In this document: piece after piece, positions 1 to 7,332 of the stretch
Position numbering within the stretch: the first letter of the stretch is position 1
Layout: every line of letters begins with the position of its first letter
NCBI GenBank assembly: GCA_047971485.1
Contig: JBKDZR010000068.1
Location: 1-17,182 of the forward strand
DNA: 17,182 nt
Direction: 5' to 3'
DNA from: JBKDZR01 sp047971485
GTDB taxonomy: Bacteria; Pseudomonadota; Alphaproteobacteria; Rhodobacterales; Rhodobacteraceae
The notes under the pieces: model-generated
Told to the model about the DNA's origin: nothing
The model's input: the letters and a program-made list of their open reading frames with translations, nothing else
Database searches by the model: none
Translations under genes and position numbers: made by a program

Positions 1-152
1 GCCGCCGCATGGGCCACGCAGGCGCCATCGTCGCAGGCGGAAAGGGCGGCGCCGAAGACAAGATCGAGGCAATGAAAGCCGCAGGAATAACCGTCGCCGA
101 AAGCCCAGCAGGCTTGGGAAAAGCCGTCATGGAGGCCCTGGGCAAGGCTTGA
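1..152 (+). CDS. sucD: Succinyl-CoA ligase [ADP-forming] subunit alpha, C-terminal end (partial)
   Basis: The reading frame enters from the left edge (first full codon at 3) and gives 49 residues before TGA at 150-152. They begin RRMGHAGAIVAGGKGGAEDK and end in MEALGKA. The MGHAGAI-GGKG block, with the helix that follows, is the conserved C-terminal end of the succinyl-CoA synthetase alpha subunit. This enzyme makes succinate and a nucleoside triphosphate from succinyl-CoA in the TCA cycle, working as a heteromer with SucC in the cytoplasm. The CoA-binding domain and the phospho-histidine loop lie outside the window. An intrinsic terminator follows 86 bp downstream and the next gene is convergent, so transcription of this operon appears to end here. 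The identity is firm from the conserved tail, although only a small part of the protein is visible. Confidence 0.9.
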   Translation, partial: RRMGHAGAIVAGGKGGAEDKIEAMKAAGITVAESPAGLGKAVMEALGKA

Positions 153-238
153 TCGGCCACAAGCACCCTATCAACAGAGCCGAAGGTGCCGCCGCCCCGC
201 AACGGGCGGTGGCACACCGAGGCCAACCCAAAAACTTG

Positions 239-267
239 ACGCCGGCCCCATGGGATCGGCGTTTTTT
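239..267 (+). terminator. Rho-independent terminator downstream of sucD
   Basis: A 6-bp stem, ACGCCG (239-244) paired with CGGCGT (257-262), is followed by an unbroken T run at 262-267. This is a classical intrinsic terminator on the + strand and matches the end of the sucD transcript. Confidence 0.8.
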
Positions 268-324
268 CGTGCCCGGCGGATTGCCTGCCCCGATCCGTCC
301 GGTCCCGCGCGGATGCGTTCACCC

Positions 325-355
325 AAACGAAAAGGGCGGACCCGCAGGCCCGCCC
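325..355 (-). terminator. Rho-independent terminator of the ketopantoate-reductase-like gene
   Basis: Read on the minus strand, GGGCGG (355-350) pairs with CCGCCC (339-334) and is followed by TTTTCGTTT (333-325). It lies 23 bp beyond the stop codon of the minus-strand gene that ends at 378. It faces the sucD terminator, so the convergent transcripts are separated. Confidence 0.75.
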
Positions 356-377
356 GTATCCTGCGCCATGCCCTTGG

Positions 378-1430
378 TCAGGCGGCGTTTTTCTGGTTCT
401 GGGCTAGTTTTGCATCAACCGTGGCAACAATCGCGTCGATCTCGGCCATTGGCATGCCCGCCGCCTGCCCCAGTTTCTGAACGACCTTGTCGACCCGTTC
501 GATCTGCGTCGCCCCAGCGGCAACCGCCCGTGCCGCCGAAGACGGCTTGAGCAGCCCCTCGGCCGCCTTGGCGTATTTCTCGAACGGCACCTGATCGGCC
601 GGATCGGCGCCCAGCTTGCGCGCGATTGCGTCCACATGTTCATAAATGGCCCGCGATTGCGTCAGATCGCTGTGCACGGCCTCGCGGATCGGGCGGGCTT
701 CGCCTGACGTGATGCAGCGGTAATTCCCGGTCAACAGCATCGACCATTTCGCCAGCGGCACGAAAAGCGAGTCAAACACGCGCAGCTTCACCGGCACATC
801 CTTGCCCTCGATGGTGACGGCAGCGATATCCGCCTCCATCTGGCGCAGCATGGTGTTGTGCCTGGCATCCGCGAACGCGGCCGCCTTGAAGTTGGTCGGC
901 AGGCCCACATGCAGGACATTGGCCTTTTCCTCGGGCGGACGGAAAGCCTGGGGGTCGGGGCTGCACAGGCTCATCAAGCCGGGCTCGAACCCATCCCAGA
1001 CCCGGGGCGAGGCGAAGGCCTCTTCCAGTGTCGCGTGATCAACCCCCTTGATCCGGCGCAGGAACGGCAGCGGCGGCATGTTCATGATCGACAAGCACGG
1101 GCGCCCCGATGCCGCAATCGCCGCCATCAGCGGGCGTACCCCATCTGCCCCATACTGAGGCTCCTGCATGGCCAGAGCGATCAAATCATAGGCATCCGGT
1201 TTCGCCTGATCCGGCGTCACGGCACGGATCTTGCCCGGCAGATCGCCGGAACGGATCGACCGGTGGTGATCCTCGCCACGCAAGGCGATCCGCACCTCGG
1301 TTCCTTCGGAATTGATCAGCTCGGCAGTGGCAGCCCGGCATACCAGATCCACATCGTGCCCCGCCATGGCCAGCTTCGTGCCCAGCAAAGACCCATAGGA
1401 AGCGCCCAGTATCAGTACCTTATATGCCAT
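378..1430 (-). CDS. Ketopantoate reductase (ApbA/PanE)-like NAD(P)-dependent oxidoreductase
   Basis: A 350-residue protein. It starts with a Rossmann-type strand-loop-helix (VLILGASYGSLLGTKLAMAG, residues 5-24), which corresponds to the GxGxxG nucleotide-binding loop of the 6-phosphogluconate dehydrogenase superfamily. The central LAKWSMLLTGNYRCIT segment (K228) resembles the catalytic-lysine helix of ketopantoate reductases. The family reduces 2-ketopantoate to pantoate or acts on related 2-keto/2-hydroxy acids. At 350 residues it is longer than a typical PanE (about 300), so the true substrate may differ, and I give no gene symbol. The ORF could be extended 29 codons upstream, but the ATG at 1430 is preceded by GGGGGCC and opens directly onto the Rossmann strand. 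It is transcribed alone, divergently from the XdhC-family gene, from a promoter candidate overlapped by an inverted repeat. Confidence 0.7.
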   Translation of the reverse strand: MAYKVLILGASYGSLLGTKLAMAGHDVDLVCRAATAELINSEGTEVRIALRGEDHHRSIRSGDLPGKIRAVTPDQAKPDAYDLIALAMQEPQYGADGVRPLMAAIAASGRPCLSIMNMPPLPFLRRIKGVDHATLEEAFASPRVWDGFEPGLMSLCSPDPQAFRPPEEKANVLHVGLPTNFKAAAFADARHNTMLRQMEADIAAVTIEGKDVPVKLRVFDSLFVPLAKWSMLLTGNYRCITSGEARPIREAVHSDLTQSRAIYEHVDAIARKLGADPADQVPFEKYAKAAEGLLKPSSAARAVAAGATQIERVDKVVQKLGQAAGMPMAEIDAIVATVDAKLAQNQKNAA

Positions 1431-1551
1431 AGTGGCCCCCGTTTCTTGGTTTTTGATCGGCGAGGCACAGTGACACCACACCAGGGCACAGGCAAACGCC
1501 CGCGCCCATCCCGGCACGTCTCAAAGCACAGATGATGCGGAAAACCAACCT

Positions 1552-1574
1552 CGCGCAGACATAGTATCTGCGCG
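1552..1574. promoter_or_regulatory. Palindromic operator candidate (8-bp arms, 7-bp spacer)
   Basis: CGCGCAGA (1552-1559) and TCTGCGCG (1567-1574) form a perfect 8-bp inverted repeat around CATAGTA. It covers the -10 area and likely start point of the minus-strand promoter candidate, the arrangement expected of a repressor site. The regulator is not identifiable from this window. Confidence 0.5.
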
Positions 1575-1591
1575 CGAATCGGATGGGTCAA
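1563..1591 (-). promoter_or_regulatory. Promoter candidate for the ketopantoate-reductase-like gene
   Basis: On the minus strand, TTGACC (1591-1586) is followed after 17 nt by GATACT (1568-1563). The -35 matches the consensus at 5 of 6 positions and the -10 at 4 of 6. It predicts a 5' leader of about 125 nt before the ATG at 1430. Confidence 0.45.
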
Positions 1592-1717
1592 GACATATCG
1601 TGATGACCTGTGATTATCCCACCTTCTTCCACACCTGTCAATCCGTTGTGTGCAGTCGTGTACCGAACCGCCGCAACCGCATGCCCTGCACGGGCCGGGC
1701 CAGGTCGAGGCGCGCCC

Positions 1718-1746
1718 TTGCCTCACCCCAACGATAGGCACATAGT
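1718..1746 (+). promoter_or_regulatory. Promoter candidate for the XdhC-family gene
   Basis: TTGCCT (1718-1723), a 17-nt spacer and CATAGT (1741-1746) give a sigma-70-like arrangement, each hexamer matching 4 of 6. The predicted start near 1753 leaves a leader of about 18 nt that includes AAAGGG (1758-1763) as ribosome binding site. Confidence 0.4.
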
Positions 1747-1770
1747 ATCACCAGATCAAAGGGTTCTCTT

Positions 1771-2721
1771 GTGAACATTCTCAGCACAACCACCACACCC
1801 GACCGCGACCCGATCAATGCCCTGCTGAACCGTCCCGGTCACAGCGTGGCCGCCTTTATCGCCGGGGTCGAAGGCCCCAGCTATCGCCCCGTCGGCGCGC
1901 TGATGGCGGTGTTTTCCCCCGATGACATCGTGGGCACCCTGTCCTCGGGGTGCGTCGAGGCCGATATCGCGCTGAACGCCATGCGCTGTCTGGACAGCGG
2001 CATGCCACAGATGCTGCGCTATGGCCGGGGCTCGCCTTTCGTCGACATCCAACTGCCCTGTGGCGGCGGGCTGGATATCCTGCTGGTACCGCATCCGGAC
2101 AAGGCCGCCCTAGCCCGGATCGCCGCCGATCGCAGGGCACGCACCCCCTGTACGCTGGAGGTCGACAGCCGCACTGGCGCGATGCGGGTGACAGAGACCG
2201 GCGCCAGCGGGATGGGGACGGACGGGACGCTGCGGATCCACCACGCCCCGGACATCCGCTTTCTGGTGTTCGGCAAGGGCCCCGAGGCCAGCACCTTTGC
2301 CGCGCTGGTTCAGGCTGCGGGCTATCCCAACATGCTGCTGTCCCCCGATGACGAAACGCTGACCAACGCCCGCACCGCCGGCTGTCCGATACGGGCCCTG
2401 ACCCATCCGCATTGTCCAACGGATCTGGGGGTCGATGACCGGACCGCGGTGATCCTGTTCTTTCACGACCATGATTGGGAACCCCCAATCCTGCACGGCG
2501 CCTTGGCGACAAGCGCCTTTTACATCGGGGCCCAGGGATCCCGCCGCGCGCGCGATGCACGACATCTGATGCTGGAAGCGCTGGGGACCGGGCCGGATCA
2601 GATCGTCCGGCTGCACGGGCCGGTCGGGCTGATCCCCTCGGCCCGGGATGCGGGGACATTGGCGGTGTCGGTCCTGGCCGAGATCCTGACCAAAGCGGCC
2701 ACGCCGGCCCCCGCCGGCTGA
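1771..2721 (+). CDS. XdhC/CoxI family protein (molybdoenzyme accessory factor)
   Basis: A 316-residue protein. Its N-terminal half carries XdhC/CoxI signatures: GPSYRPVGALMAV (35-47), GTLSSGCVEADI (55-66) and PCGGGLDILL (96-105). The C-terminal half is a Rossmann-like XdhC domain starting at RFLVFGKGPEAS (163-174), with IGAQGSRRARDAR further on and the closing GLIPSARDAGTLAVSVLAEI block. Family members bind molybdenum cofactor and deliver the sulfurated or nucleotide-modified form to xanthine dehydrogenase or CO dehydrogenase-type enzymes in the cytoplasm. No molybdoenzyme structural genes are adjacent, so the client enzyme is unknown. The start is a GTG 7 nt after AAAGGG. The divergent neighbour is the ketopantoate-reductase-like gene. 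The family call is firm; the exact partner is open. Confidence 0.85.
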   Translation: MNILSTTTTPDRDPINALLNRPGHSVAAFIAGVEGPSYRPVGALMAVFSPDDIVGTLSSGCVEADIALNAMRCLDSGMPQMLRYGRGSPFVDIQLPCGGGLDILLVPHPDKAALARIAADRRARTPCTLEVDSRTGAMRVTETGASGMGTDGTLRIHHAPDIRFLVFGKGPEASTFAALVQAAGYPNMLLSPDDETLTNARTAGCPIRALTHPHCPTDLGVDDRTAVILFFHDHDWEPPILHGALATSAFYIGAQGSRRARDARHLMLEALGTGPDQIVRLHGPVGLIPSARDAGTLAVSVLAEILTKAATPAPAG

Positions 2722-2726
2722 GCGCA

Positions 2727-2795
2727 GGCAAAACTGCCCAAACGGATCCGGGCCGCAGACCAGACGGTCACACGGCCCGGGAAAGGTGTCTGCGG
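2727..2795. terminator. Interlocking hairpins between convergent genes (possible termination region)
   Basis: Two 8-bp perfect stems share part of one arm: CCGGGCCG (2748-2755) with CGGCCCGG (2773-2780), and CCGCAGAC (2753-2760) with GTCTGCGG (2788-2795). They cannot form together. A smaller GGCA-AAAC-TGCC hairpin sits at 2727-2738, right after the XdhC-family stop. No clear T run follows on the + strand. On the minus strand short T stretches occur after the stems. Position between two convergent stop codons suggests transcription termination in both directions. Confidence 0.4.
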
Positions 2796-2805
2796 ATTGC
2801 CCCGC

Positions 2806-5800
2806 TCAGGCGGAGGCCGAACTGCCGTGATCGTCAGAGGACGCGCCCTCGGCATCCTCGTCCAGCGGCTTCTTGTCGTCTTTGGCACGCATCAGGTTGC
2901 GCAGCCGTTCCATGACCACAAAGAGCATCGGAATCACGAAAATCCCCACCAGCGCCGAGCCCAGCATGCCGACCAGAACCGGCAAACCGACCGCGAACAT
3001 GCTGGCCGCCCCCGGGCCCGTGGCCGTTACCAACGGCACCAGACCGGCGATAAAGGCCAGCGAAGTCATCATCACCGGACGGAAGCGTTCGACCGATCCG
3101 ACCACCGCCGCATTGCGAATGGACAGCCCCTGTTCCAGGTGCATAACGGCGAATTCGACGATGAGAATTGCGTTCTTCGCCGCCAGCGCGATCAGCACCA
3201 CAACCCCGATCTGTCCGTAGACATCCAGCGACGCGCCCGCCACCCAGACACCGAAGACCGCCGCCAGAACTGCCGACGATACGGACAACATGACCGAAAC
3301 CGGAACGTTCCAACTTTCGTAAAGTGCGACAAGGAACAGATAGGCAAAGAGCAGGGCAAAGCCGATCACGATGCCGGTCTGCCCCGCCGAGGCCTTGGTC
3401 TCCAGCGCCTGACCGGTCCATTCATAGGCGAACCCGGCAGGCAGCGTGTCCTTGGCGATCGTCTCCATCTGGTTGATCGCATCGCCATCCCCGACCCCCG
3501 GGGCAGGTGACCCGTTGATCGACACCGCCCGATAGTTGTTATAGCGGGTCAGGGACCGGGGCGCCGCATCGACCTTTGCCGAGGCAAAGGACGAAACCGG
3601 CACCATTTCGCCCTGGGCGTTCCGGATCTTGATGTCGAAGACCGAATTGACATCGGCCCGGTCCGAGGCCTCGCCCTGCACCCAGACCGTATAGATCTTG
3701 CCGAACAGCGTGATGTCATTGACATAGACGCCGCCCAGCACGCCCCCCAGGGAATCGAACACATCGGGCAGGGTCAGCCCCAGCGTGTACAGCTTGTCCC
3801 GGTCGATATCGAGACGGATCTGGGGCGTACTGGCATCGAAGGTCGAATAGACCGCCTGCAACTTGTCATTCTGGTTGGCCGCCATCACGATCCCGCGCAT
3901 GACCGAGGCCATTTGCTGCGGATCCTGGCCCTGGACCGCTTCGAGCATCAGCTGGAAGCCGCCCGTTGTCCCGATCCCGGGGATCGAAGGGGGGTTCAGC
4001 GCCAGGAAATTCGCGCCCGGGATCTGCTGCAATTTCTCGGACAGGCGCGCCACGACGGCCTCGGCCTGCATGGACGGATCCTCGCGCTCCTCAAAGGGCT
4101 TGAGCTTGACAAAGGCGATCCCGGCATTCGACGCGATCCCGTCATCAATCAGGTTGTAGCCCGCGATGGCGGCGACATTGGCCACGGCCGGATCCTCGGC
4201 GATAATCTTGCGGCCGGCCTCCATCGCGGCATCGCTGCGGCTCAGCGAGGCGCCGGGCGGCAAGGTCATCATCGCCATGACATAGCCCTTGTCCTCGGCA
4301 GGCAGGAACCCGGCCGGGGTGACCGAACCGATGCTGATGATCCCGCCAGCGAAGGCCCCCACCAGAACGACCGACAAAACGGCCAGACGGGTCAGGCGCC
4401 GCACGATGCTGCCATACCCACGACTGACCTTGTTGATCCCGTCCGAAACCTTGCGCATGAACCCGACCGGGTGGCCGGGCTTCATGATCACCGCACACAG
4501 CGCCGGGGTCAGCGACAGGGCGTTGATCGCCGAAATCACCATGGCCGCCGAGATCGTCACGGCGAATTGCCGGAACAGCACCCCGCTGGTCCCCGGCAGG
4601 AAGGCCACAGGCACAAACACCGACAGCAGGACCAGCGTGATGGCGATGATCGGACCGGTGATTTCCGCCATCGCCTTTCGGGTGGCCTCGGCCGGGCTCA
4701 GGTCCGGTTCATGTTCCATCACCTTCTCGACATTTTCGACCACGACGATGGCATCATCGACAACGATGCCGATCGCCAGAACCATGGCCAGAAGCGAGAT
4801 CATGTTCATCGAATAGCCAAGCGCCAGCAACACCGCGAAGGTCCCGATCACCGACACGGGCACAGCCAACAGCGGAATGATCGTCGGCCGCACCCGGCCC
4901 AGGAAAACGAAAACCACGATGCCAACCAGGATGAAGGCCTCGAACAGAGTGTGCTGAACCTTCTCGATCATCGCCAGAACGAAATCAGCGGTGTTGTAGA
5001 TGAACAGATAGTCCACCCCCGACGGAAAGCGCGCGGACAATTCCTCCAGCTTGGTGCTGACCGCCTGGGCCACCGCCACAGCATTGGCCCCCGGCGACAG
5101 GAACACCGCCAGCGCGGCCGTCGGCTGGCCATCCAGCGTGGTATTGACATCGTAAAGCGACGCCCCCACCTCGACCCGCGCCACATCCTTGACCTTGACG
5201 AAGGACCCGTCGGCTTCGCTGCGGATGATGATCTCGCCGAATTCCTCGGGCGTGGACAGACGGCCCTTGGTGGTGATGCTCAGCTGCAGATCGCCATTGG
5301 CGCCCTCAACCAAGGGCGCCGCACCAACCCGGCCGGCAGCGGCCTGCAGGTGCTGGGAACTGACCGCGCCGATCACGTCGCTGGGCACCAGCCCGTATTC
5401 CTCCAGCCGTTTTTCATCCAGCCAGACGCGCATCGAATAATCGCGCACACCAAAGTTGAACACATCGCCGACGCCGCTGATGCGCTTGAGTTCATCAATA
5501 ACGTTGATCGTCACGAGGTTTGACAGGAACTTCTGGTCGAATTCCTGGTCATCCCCGTAAAAGGCGATCACCTGCAAAATATCGGTCGAGGCCTTCAGAA
5601 TCGTCAGACCCTGGGCCATCACCGCATCCGGCAGACGCGGCTCGGCCAGTTTCACCCGGTTCTGCACGTTCACCGTGGCGATATCCGGATCCTGGTCCAG
5701 ATCGAAACTGACGGTCAGCGAATATTGCCCCGCATCGTTCGAATTCGAGCTCATGAAGCGCATGCCCTCGACGCCATTGATCTGGCTTTCGATGGGCACG

Positions 5801-5988
5801 GCGACCGCTTCCTCAACCGTTTCGGCATCAGCCCCGCTGTAAGTGGCCATCACCTTGACAGTCGGCGGGGCCAGCGTCGGGTACTGCGCCACCGGGATGA
5901 CCTGAAGCGCAAGATAGCCCGCGATCGTGATGATCAATGATATGACAATCGCCAGTCGGGGACGGCGGATAAAGACATCCGAGATCAT
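2806..5988 (-). CDS. RND multidrug efflux transporter permease (AcrB/MexB-type, HAE1 family)
   Basis: A 1060-residue inner-membrane protein of the length usual for HAE1 RND pumps, which export hydrophobic or amphiphilic compounds in exchange for protons. The N-terminal helix (about 11-29) is followed by a porter domain, a membrane block and a second half of the same design. Proton-relay residues are present: the aspartate pair D411-D412 in GIVVDDAIVVVENVE and K938 in AAKNAILIVEF. The motif RFRPVMMTSLAF lies near the C-terminus, followed by an acidic and serine-rich tail. The start at 5988 lies 11 bp after the adaptor stop codon, and its ribosome binding site (AAGGGG) overlaps that stop, so the two genes are translated from one message. 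The partner outer-membrane channel is not encoded nearby. Substrates cannot be read from the sequence. Confidence 0.95.
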   Translation of the reverse strand: MISDVFIRRPRLAIVISLIITIAGYLALQVIPVAQYPTLAPPTVKVMATYSGADAETVEEAVAVPIESQINGVEGMRFMSSNSNDAGQYSLTVSFDLDQDPDIATVNVQNRVKLAEPRLPDAVMAQGLTILKASTDILQVIAFYGDDQEFDQKFLSNLVTINVIDELKRISGVGDVFNFGVRDYSMRVWLDEKRLEEYGLVPSDVIGAVSSQHLQAAAGRVGAAPLVEGANGDLQLSITTKGRLSTPEEFGEIIIRSEADGSFVKVKDVARVEVGASLYDVNTTLDGQPTAALAVFLSPGANAVAVAQAVSTKLEELSARFPSGVDYLFIYNTADFVLAMIEKVQHTLFEAFILVGIVVFVFLGRVRPTIIPLLAVPVSVIGTFAVLLALGYSMNMISLLAMVLAIGIVVDDAIVVVENVEKVMEHEPDLSPAEATRKAMAEITGPIIAITLVLLSVFVPVAFLPGTSGVLFRQFAVTISAAMVISAINALSLTPALCAVIMKPGHPVGFMRKVSDGINKVSRGYGSIVRRLTRLAVLSVVLVGAFAGGIISIGSVTPAGFLPAEDKGYVMAMMTLPPGASLSRSDAAMEAGRKIIAEDPAVANVAAIAGYNLIDDGIASNAGIAFVKLKPFEEREDPSMQAEAVVARLSEKLQQIPGANFLALNPPSIPGIGTTGGFQLMLEAVQGQDPQQMASVMRGIVMAANQNDKLQAVYSTFDASTPQIRLDIDRDKLYTLGLTLPDVFDSLGGVLGGVYVNDITLFGKIYTVWVQGEASDRADVNSVFDIKIRNAQGEMVPVSSFASAKVDAAPRSLTRYNNYRAVSINGSPAPGVGDGDAINQMETIAKDTLPAGFAYEWTGQALETKASAGQTGIVIGFALLFAYLFLVALYESWNVPVSVMLSVSSAVLAAVFGVWVAGASLDVYGQIGVVVLIALAAKNAILIVEFAVMHLEQGLSIRNAAVVGSVERFRPVMMTSLAFIAGLVPLVTATGPGAASMFAVGLPVLVGMLGSALVGIFVIPMLFVVMERLRNLMRAKDDKKPLDEDAEGASSDDHGSSASA

Positions 5989-5999
5989 GTCGTCACCCC

Positions 6000-7196
6000 T
6001 TACTGTTGCGTTTCAGCGGCGGTGGCCCGGACCTTGGCGCCCGGCTGAACCTTCTGCAGGCCCTCGGTGATGACCTGGGCCCCCTCATCAAGACCTGAAG
6101 TCACCACCAGCAGGTTATCCCGCTGGGTGCCGATCTCGATATTGACGCGCTGCACTTCATCCTTGTCGTCGACGACCATCACATACGCCCCTTGCTGATC
6201 GACCAGCAAGGCCTGCTGCGGGACAGTCAACACCATGTTTTCCCTGTCGGAAACAAGTTCGACATTGACCAGCTGACGATCCAGCAACACCCCGTCGGGG
6301 TTGGGCACCGTCGCCCGCACCAGAACCGAGTCGGTGCTGGCCGTGGCCTGAACGCCGACATATTTGAACGTGCCGTTCATCGGATAGACCGACCCATCCG
6401 CCAGAAACAGGCGGATCGTCACATCCTCGATATCGTGCTGGCTGTTCTGTATGTCCATCAGAACGGTCTGCGGAATTGGAAAGGTCGCATAGATCGGATC
6501 GGTCTGCACGACGGTGGCCATCGCCCCCGATTGCGGGCTGATCAGATCGCCGATCGACACCGCCGCCCGGCCGATACGTCCGCTCAGCGGTGCCGAGATG
6601 CGGGTATAGTCGAGGTCCAGTTGTGCCGCATCGACCTGGGCTTGCGCCAGCCCGACCTGCGCAGTGGCGACAGCCAGGTTGGCCTGAGCCTCATCGCGGG
6701 CCTGTTGCGAGGCAAAGCTGCGTTCGCTCAGCGCATCCTGGCGCTGAAAGGTCTGGCCGGCCAGTGTTTCCTGCGCCCGCGCACTGGCCAGCGCCGCCTG
6801 GGCCTGGGCCAAGGCATTGGCGTAAACGTCATCTTCCAGTTCGAACAGCAGGGTCCCGGCCGCAACTTCGGCCCCCTCTTCGAAGTGCTTCGTCTCCAGA
6901 TAGCCCTGCACCTTCGCGATCAGCGCGACCGAGTTGATCGCCTCGATCCGGCCAGAAAACTGCACCTGCTGCGACATGTCCTGCAATGCCGCGGTCACGA
7001 CGCTGACCGGGATCGCATCATCCTGCGCCGAAACGGCCGTTGCGCCTCCCGAAAATGTGATCAGCGCCACAAGACCGACACGGCGCAAGGCGGCATGCCC
7101 ACCATGGATCCAAGGCCAGCTGCCTTGCCTGTGAAGCGGACCATGCGGGCCCGTACCGATTTTCCGGGGGGTTCTGAACGGCCGAACGAACGTCAT
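6000..7196 (-). CDS. RND efflux transporter periplasmic adaptor (membrane fusion protein)
   Basis: A 398-residue membrane fusion protein linking the RND permease to an outer-membrane channel. The N-terminal region has a hydrophobic segment (RRVGLVALITFSGGATAVSA) ending at a likely signal peptidase I site, with no lipobox cysteine. The mature part shows the usual order: first lipoyl half (GRIEAINSVALIAKVQGYLE), an alanine/glutamine-rich coiled-coil hairpin (AQAQAALASARAQET...QVDAAQLDLDYTRI), second lipoyl half (SAPLSGRIGRAAVSIGDLIS), then beta-barrel and membrane-proximal domains ending in EGLQKVQPGAKV. I chose the ATG at 7196 because GGAG stands 7 nt upstream. The ORF could extend 35 codons further, but the extension crosses the promoter candidate. 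About 38 residues precede the hydrophobic segment, which is unusually long for a signal peptide. It is the first gene of the operon. Confidence 0.9.
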   Translation of the reverse strand: MTFVRPFRTPRKIGTGPHGPLHRQGSWPWIHGGHAALRRVGLVALITFSGGATAVSAQDDAIPVSVVTAALQDMSQQVQFSGRIEAINSVALIAKVQGYLETKHFEEGAEVAAGTLLFELEDDVYANALAQAQAALASARAQETLAGQTFQRQDALSERSFASQQARDEAQANLAVATAQVGLAQAQVDAAQLDLDYTRISAPLSGRIGRAAVSIGDLISPQSGAMATVVQTDPIYATFPIPQTVLMDIQNSQHDIEDVTIRLFLADGSVYPMNGTFKYVGVQATASTDSVLVRATVPNPDGVLLDRQLVNVELVSDRENMVLTVPQQALLVDQQGAYVMVVDDKDEVQRVNIEIGTQRDNLLVVTSGLDEGAQVITEGLQKVQPGAKVRATAAETQQ

Positions 7197-7203
7197 GGCA
7201 CGA

Positions 7204-7209
7204 CTCCAA
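7204..7209 (-). promoter_or_regulatory. Ribosome binding site fixing the RND adaptor start
   Basis: On the minus strand TTGGAG lies 7 nt before the ATG at 7196. This favours that codon over the longer upstream frame. Confidence 0.6.
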
Positions 7210-7215
7210 TTCACC

Positions 7216-7232
7216 AACTTCAACGTGAAGTT
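7216..7232. promoter_or_regulatory. Palindromic operator candidate of the RND efflux operon
   Basis: AACTTCA (7216-7222) and TGAAGTT (7226-7232) are perfect inverted arms around ACG. The site lies 20 bp upstream of the adaptor start and overlaps the -10 and start region of the promoter candidate. This would suit a TetR- or MerR-type regulator, which commonly control RND pumps. No regulator gene is present in the window. Confidence 0.55.
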
Positions 7233-7257
7233 AACCACCGGGTCGGCAGACTGTAAA
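7229..7257 (-). promoter_or_regulatory. Promoter candidate for the RND efflux operon
   Basis: On the minus strand TTTACA (7257-7252) and TTAACT (7234-7229) are 17 nt apart. The -35 is close to consensus and the -10 is weak (3 of 6), which would suit a regulated promoter. It is the best match ahead of the adaptor gene. Confidence 0.35.
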
Positions 7258-7332
7258 GCGATCTGATCCAGCTTTGCGCCCAATCGCGCGCTGTTTCGCA
7301 TCCTTTGGACAATGCCTGCGCAGTCTGCCGAC
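7242..7332. repeat. 12-bp inverted repeat (arms 79 bp apart)
   Basis: GTCGGCAGACTG (7242-7253) and CAGTCTGCCGAC (7321-7332) are exact reverse complements separated by 67 bp. The first arm runs into the -35 hexamer of the RND promoter candidate. The function is unknown. Confidence 0.6.

Larger units (their letters stand above)
1431..1770. other. Divergent intergenic region with two promoter candidates and a palindrome
   Basis: 340 bp between two divergent genes with no convincing coding sequence. It contains a minus-strand promoter candidate (1563-1591), a 23-bp palindrome over it (1552-1574), and a plus-strand promoter candidate (1718-1746). The 10-mer ACATAGTATC occurs twice, at 1559-1568 and 1740-1749, once in each promoter area. 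Confidence 0.55.

Noticed and set aside
3913..5523. A long plus-strand open frame (536 codons) inside the RND permease gene
   Set aside because: It is antisense to a complete, motif-bearing permease and its product is rich in H, R, Q and D without domain features. This is a GC-rich codon shadow.
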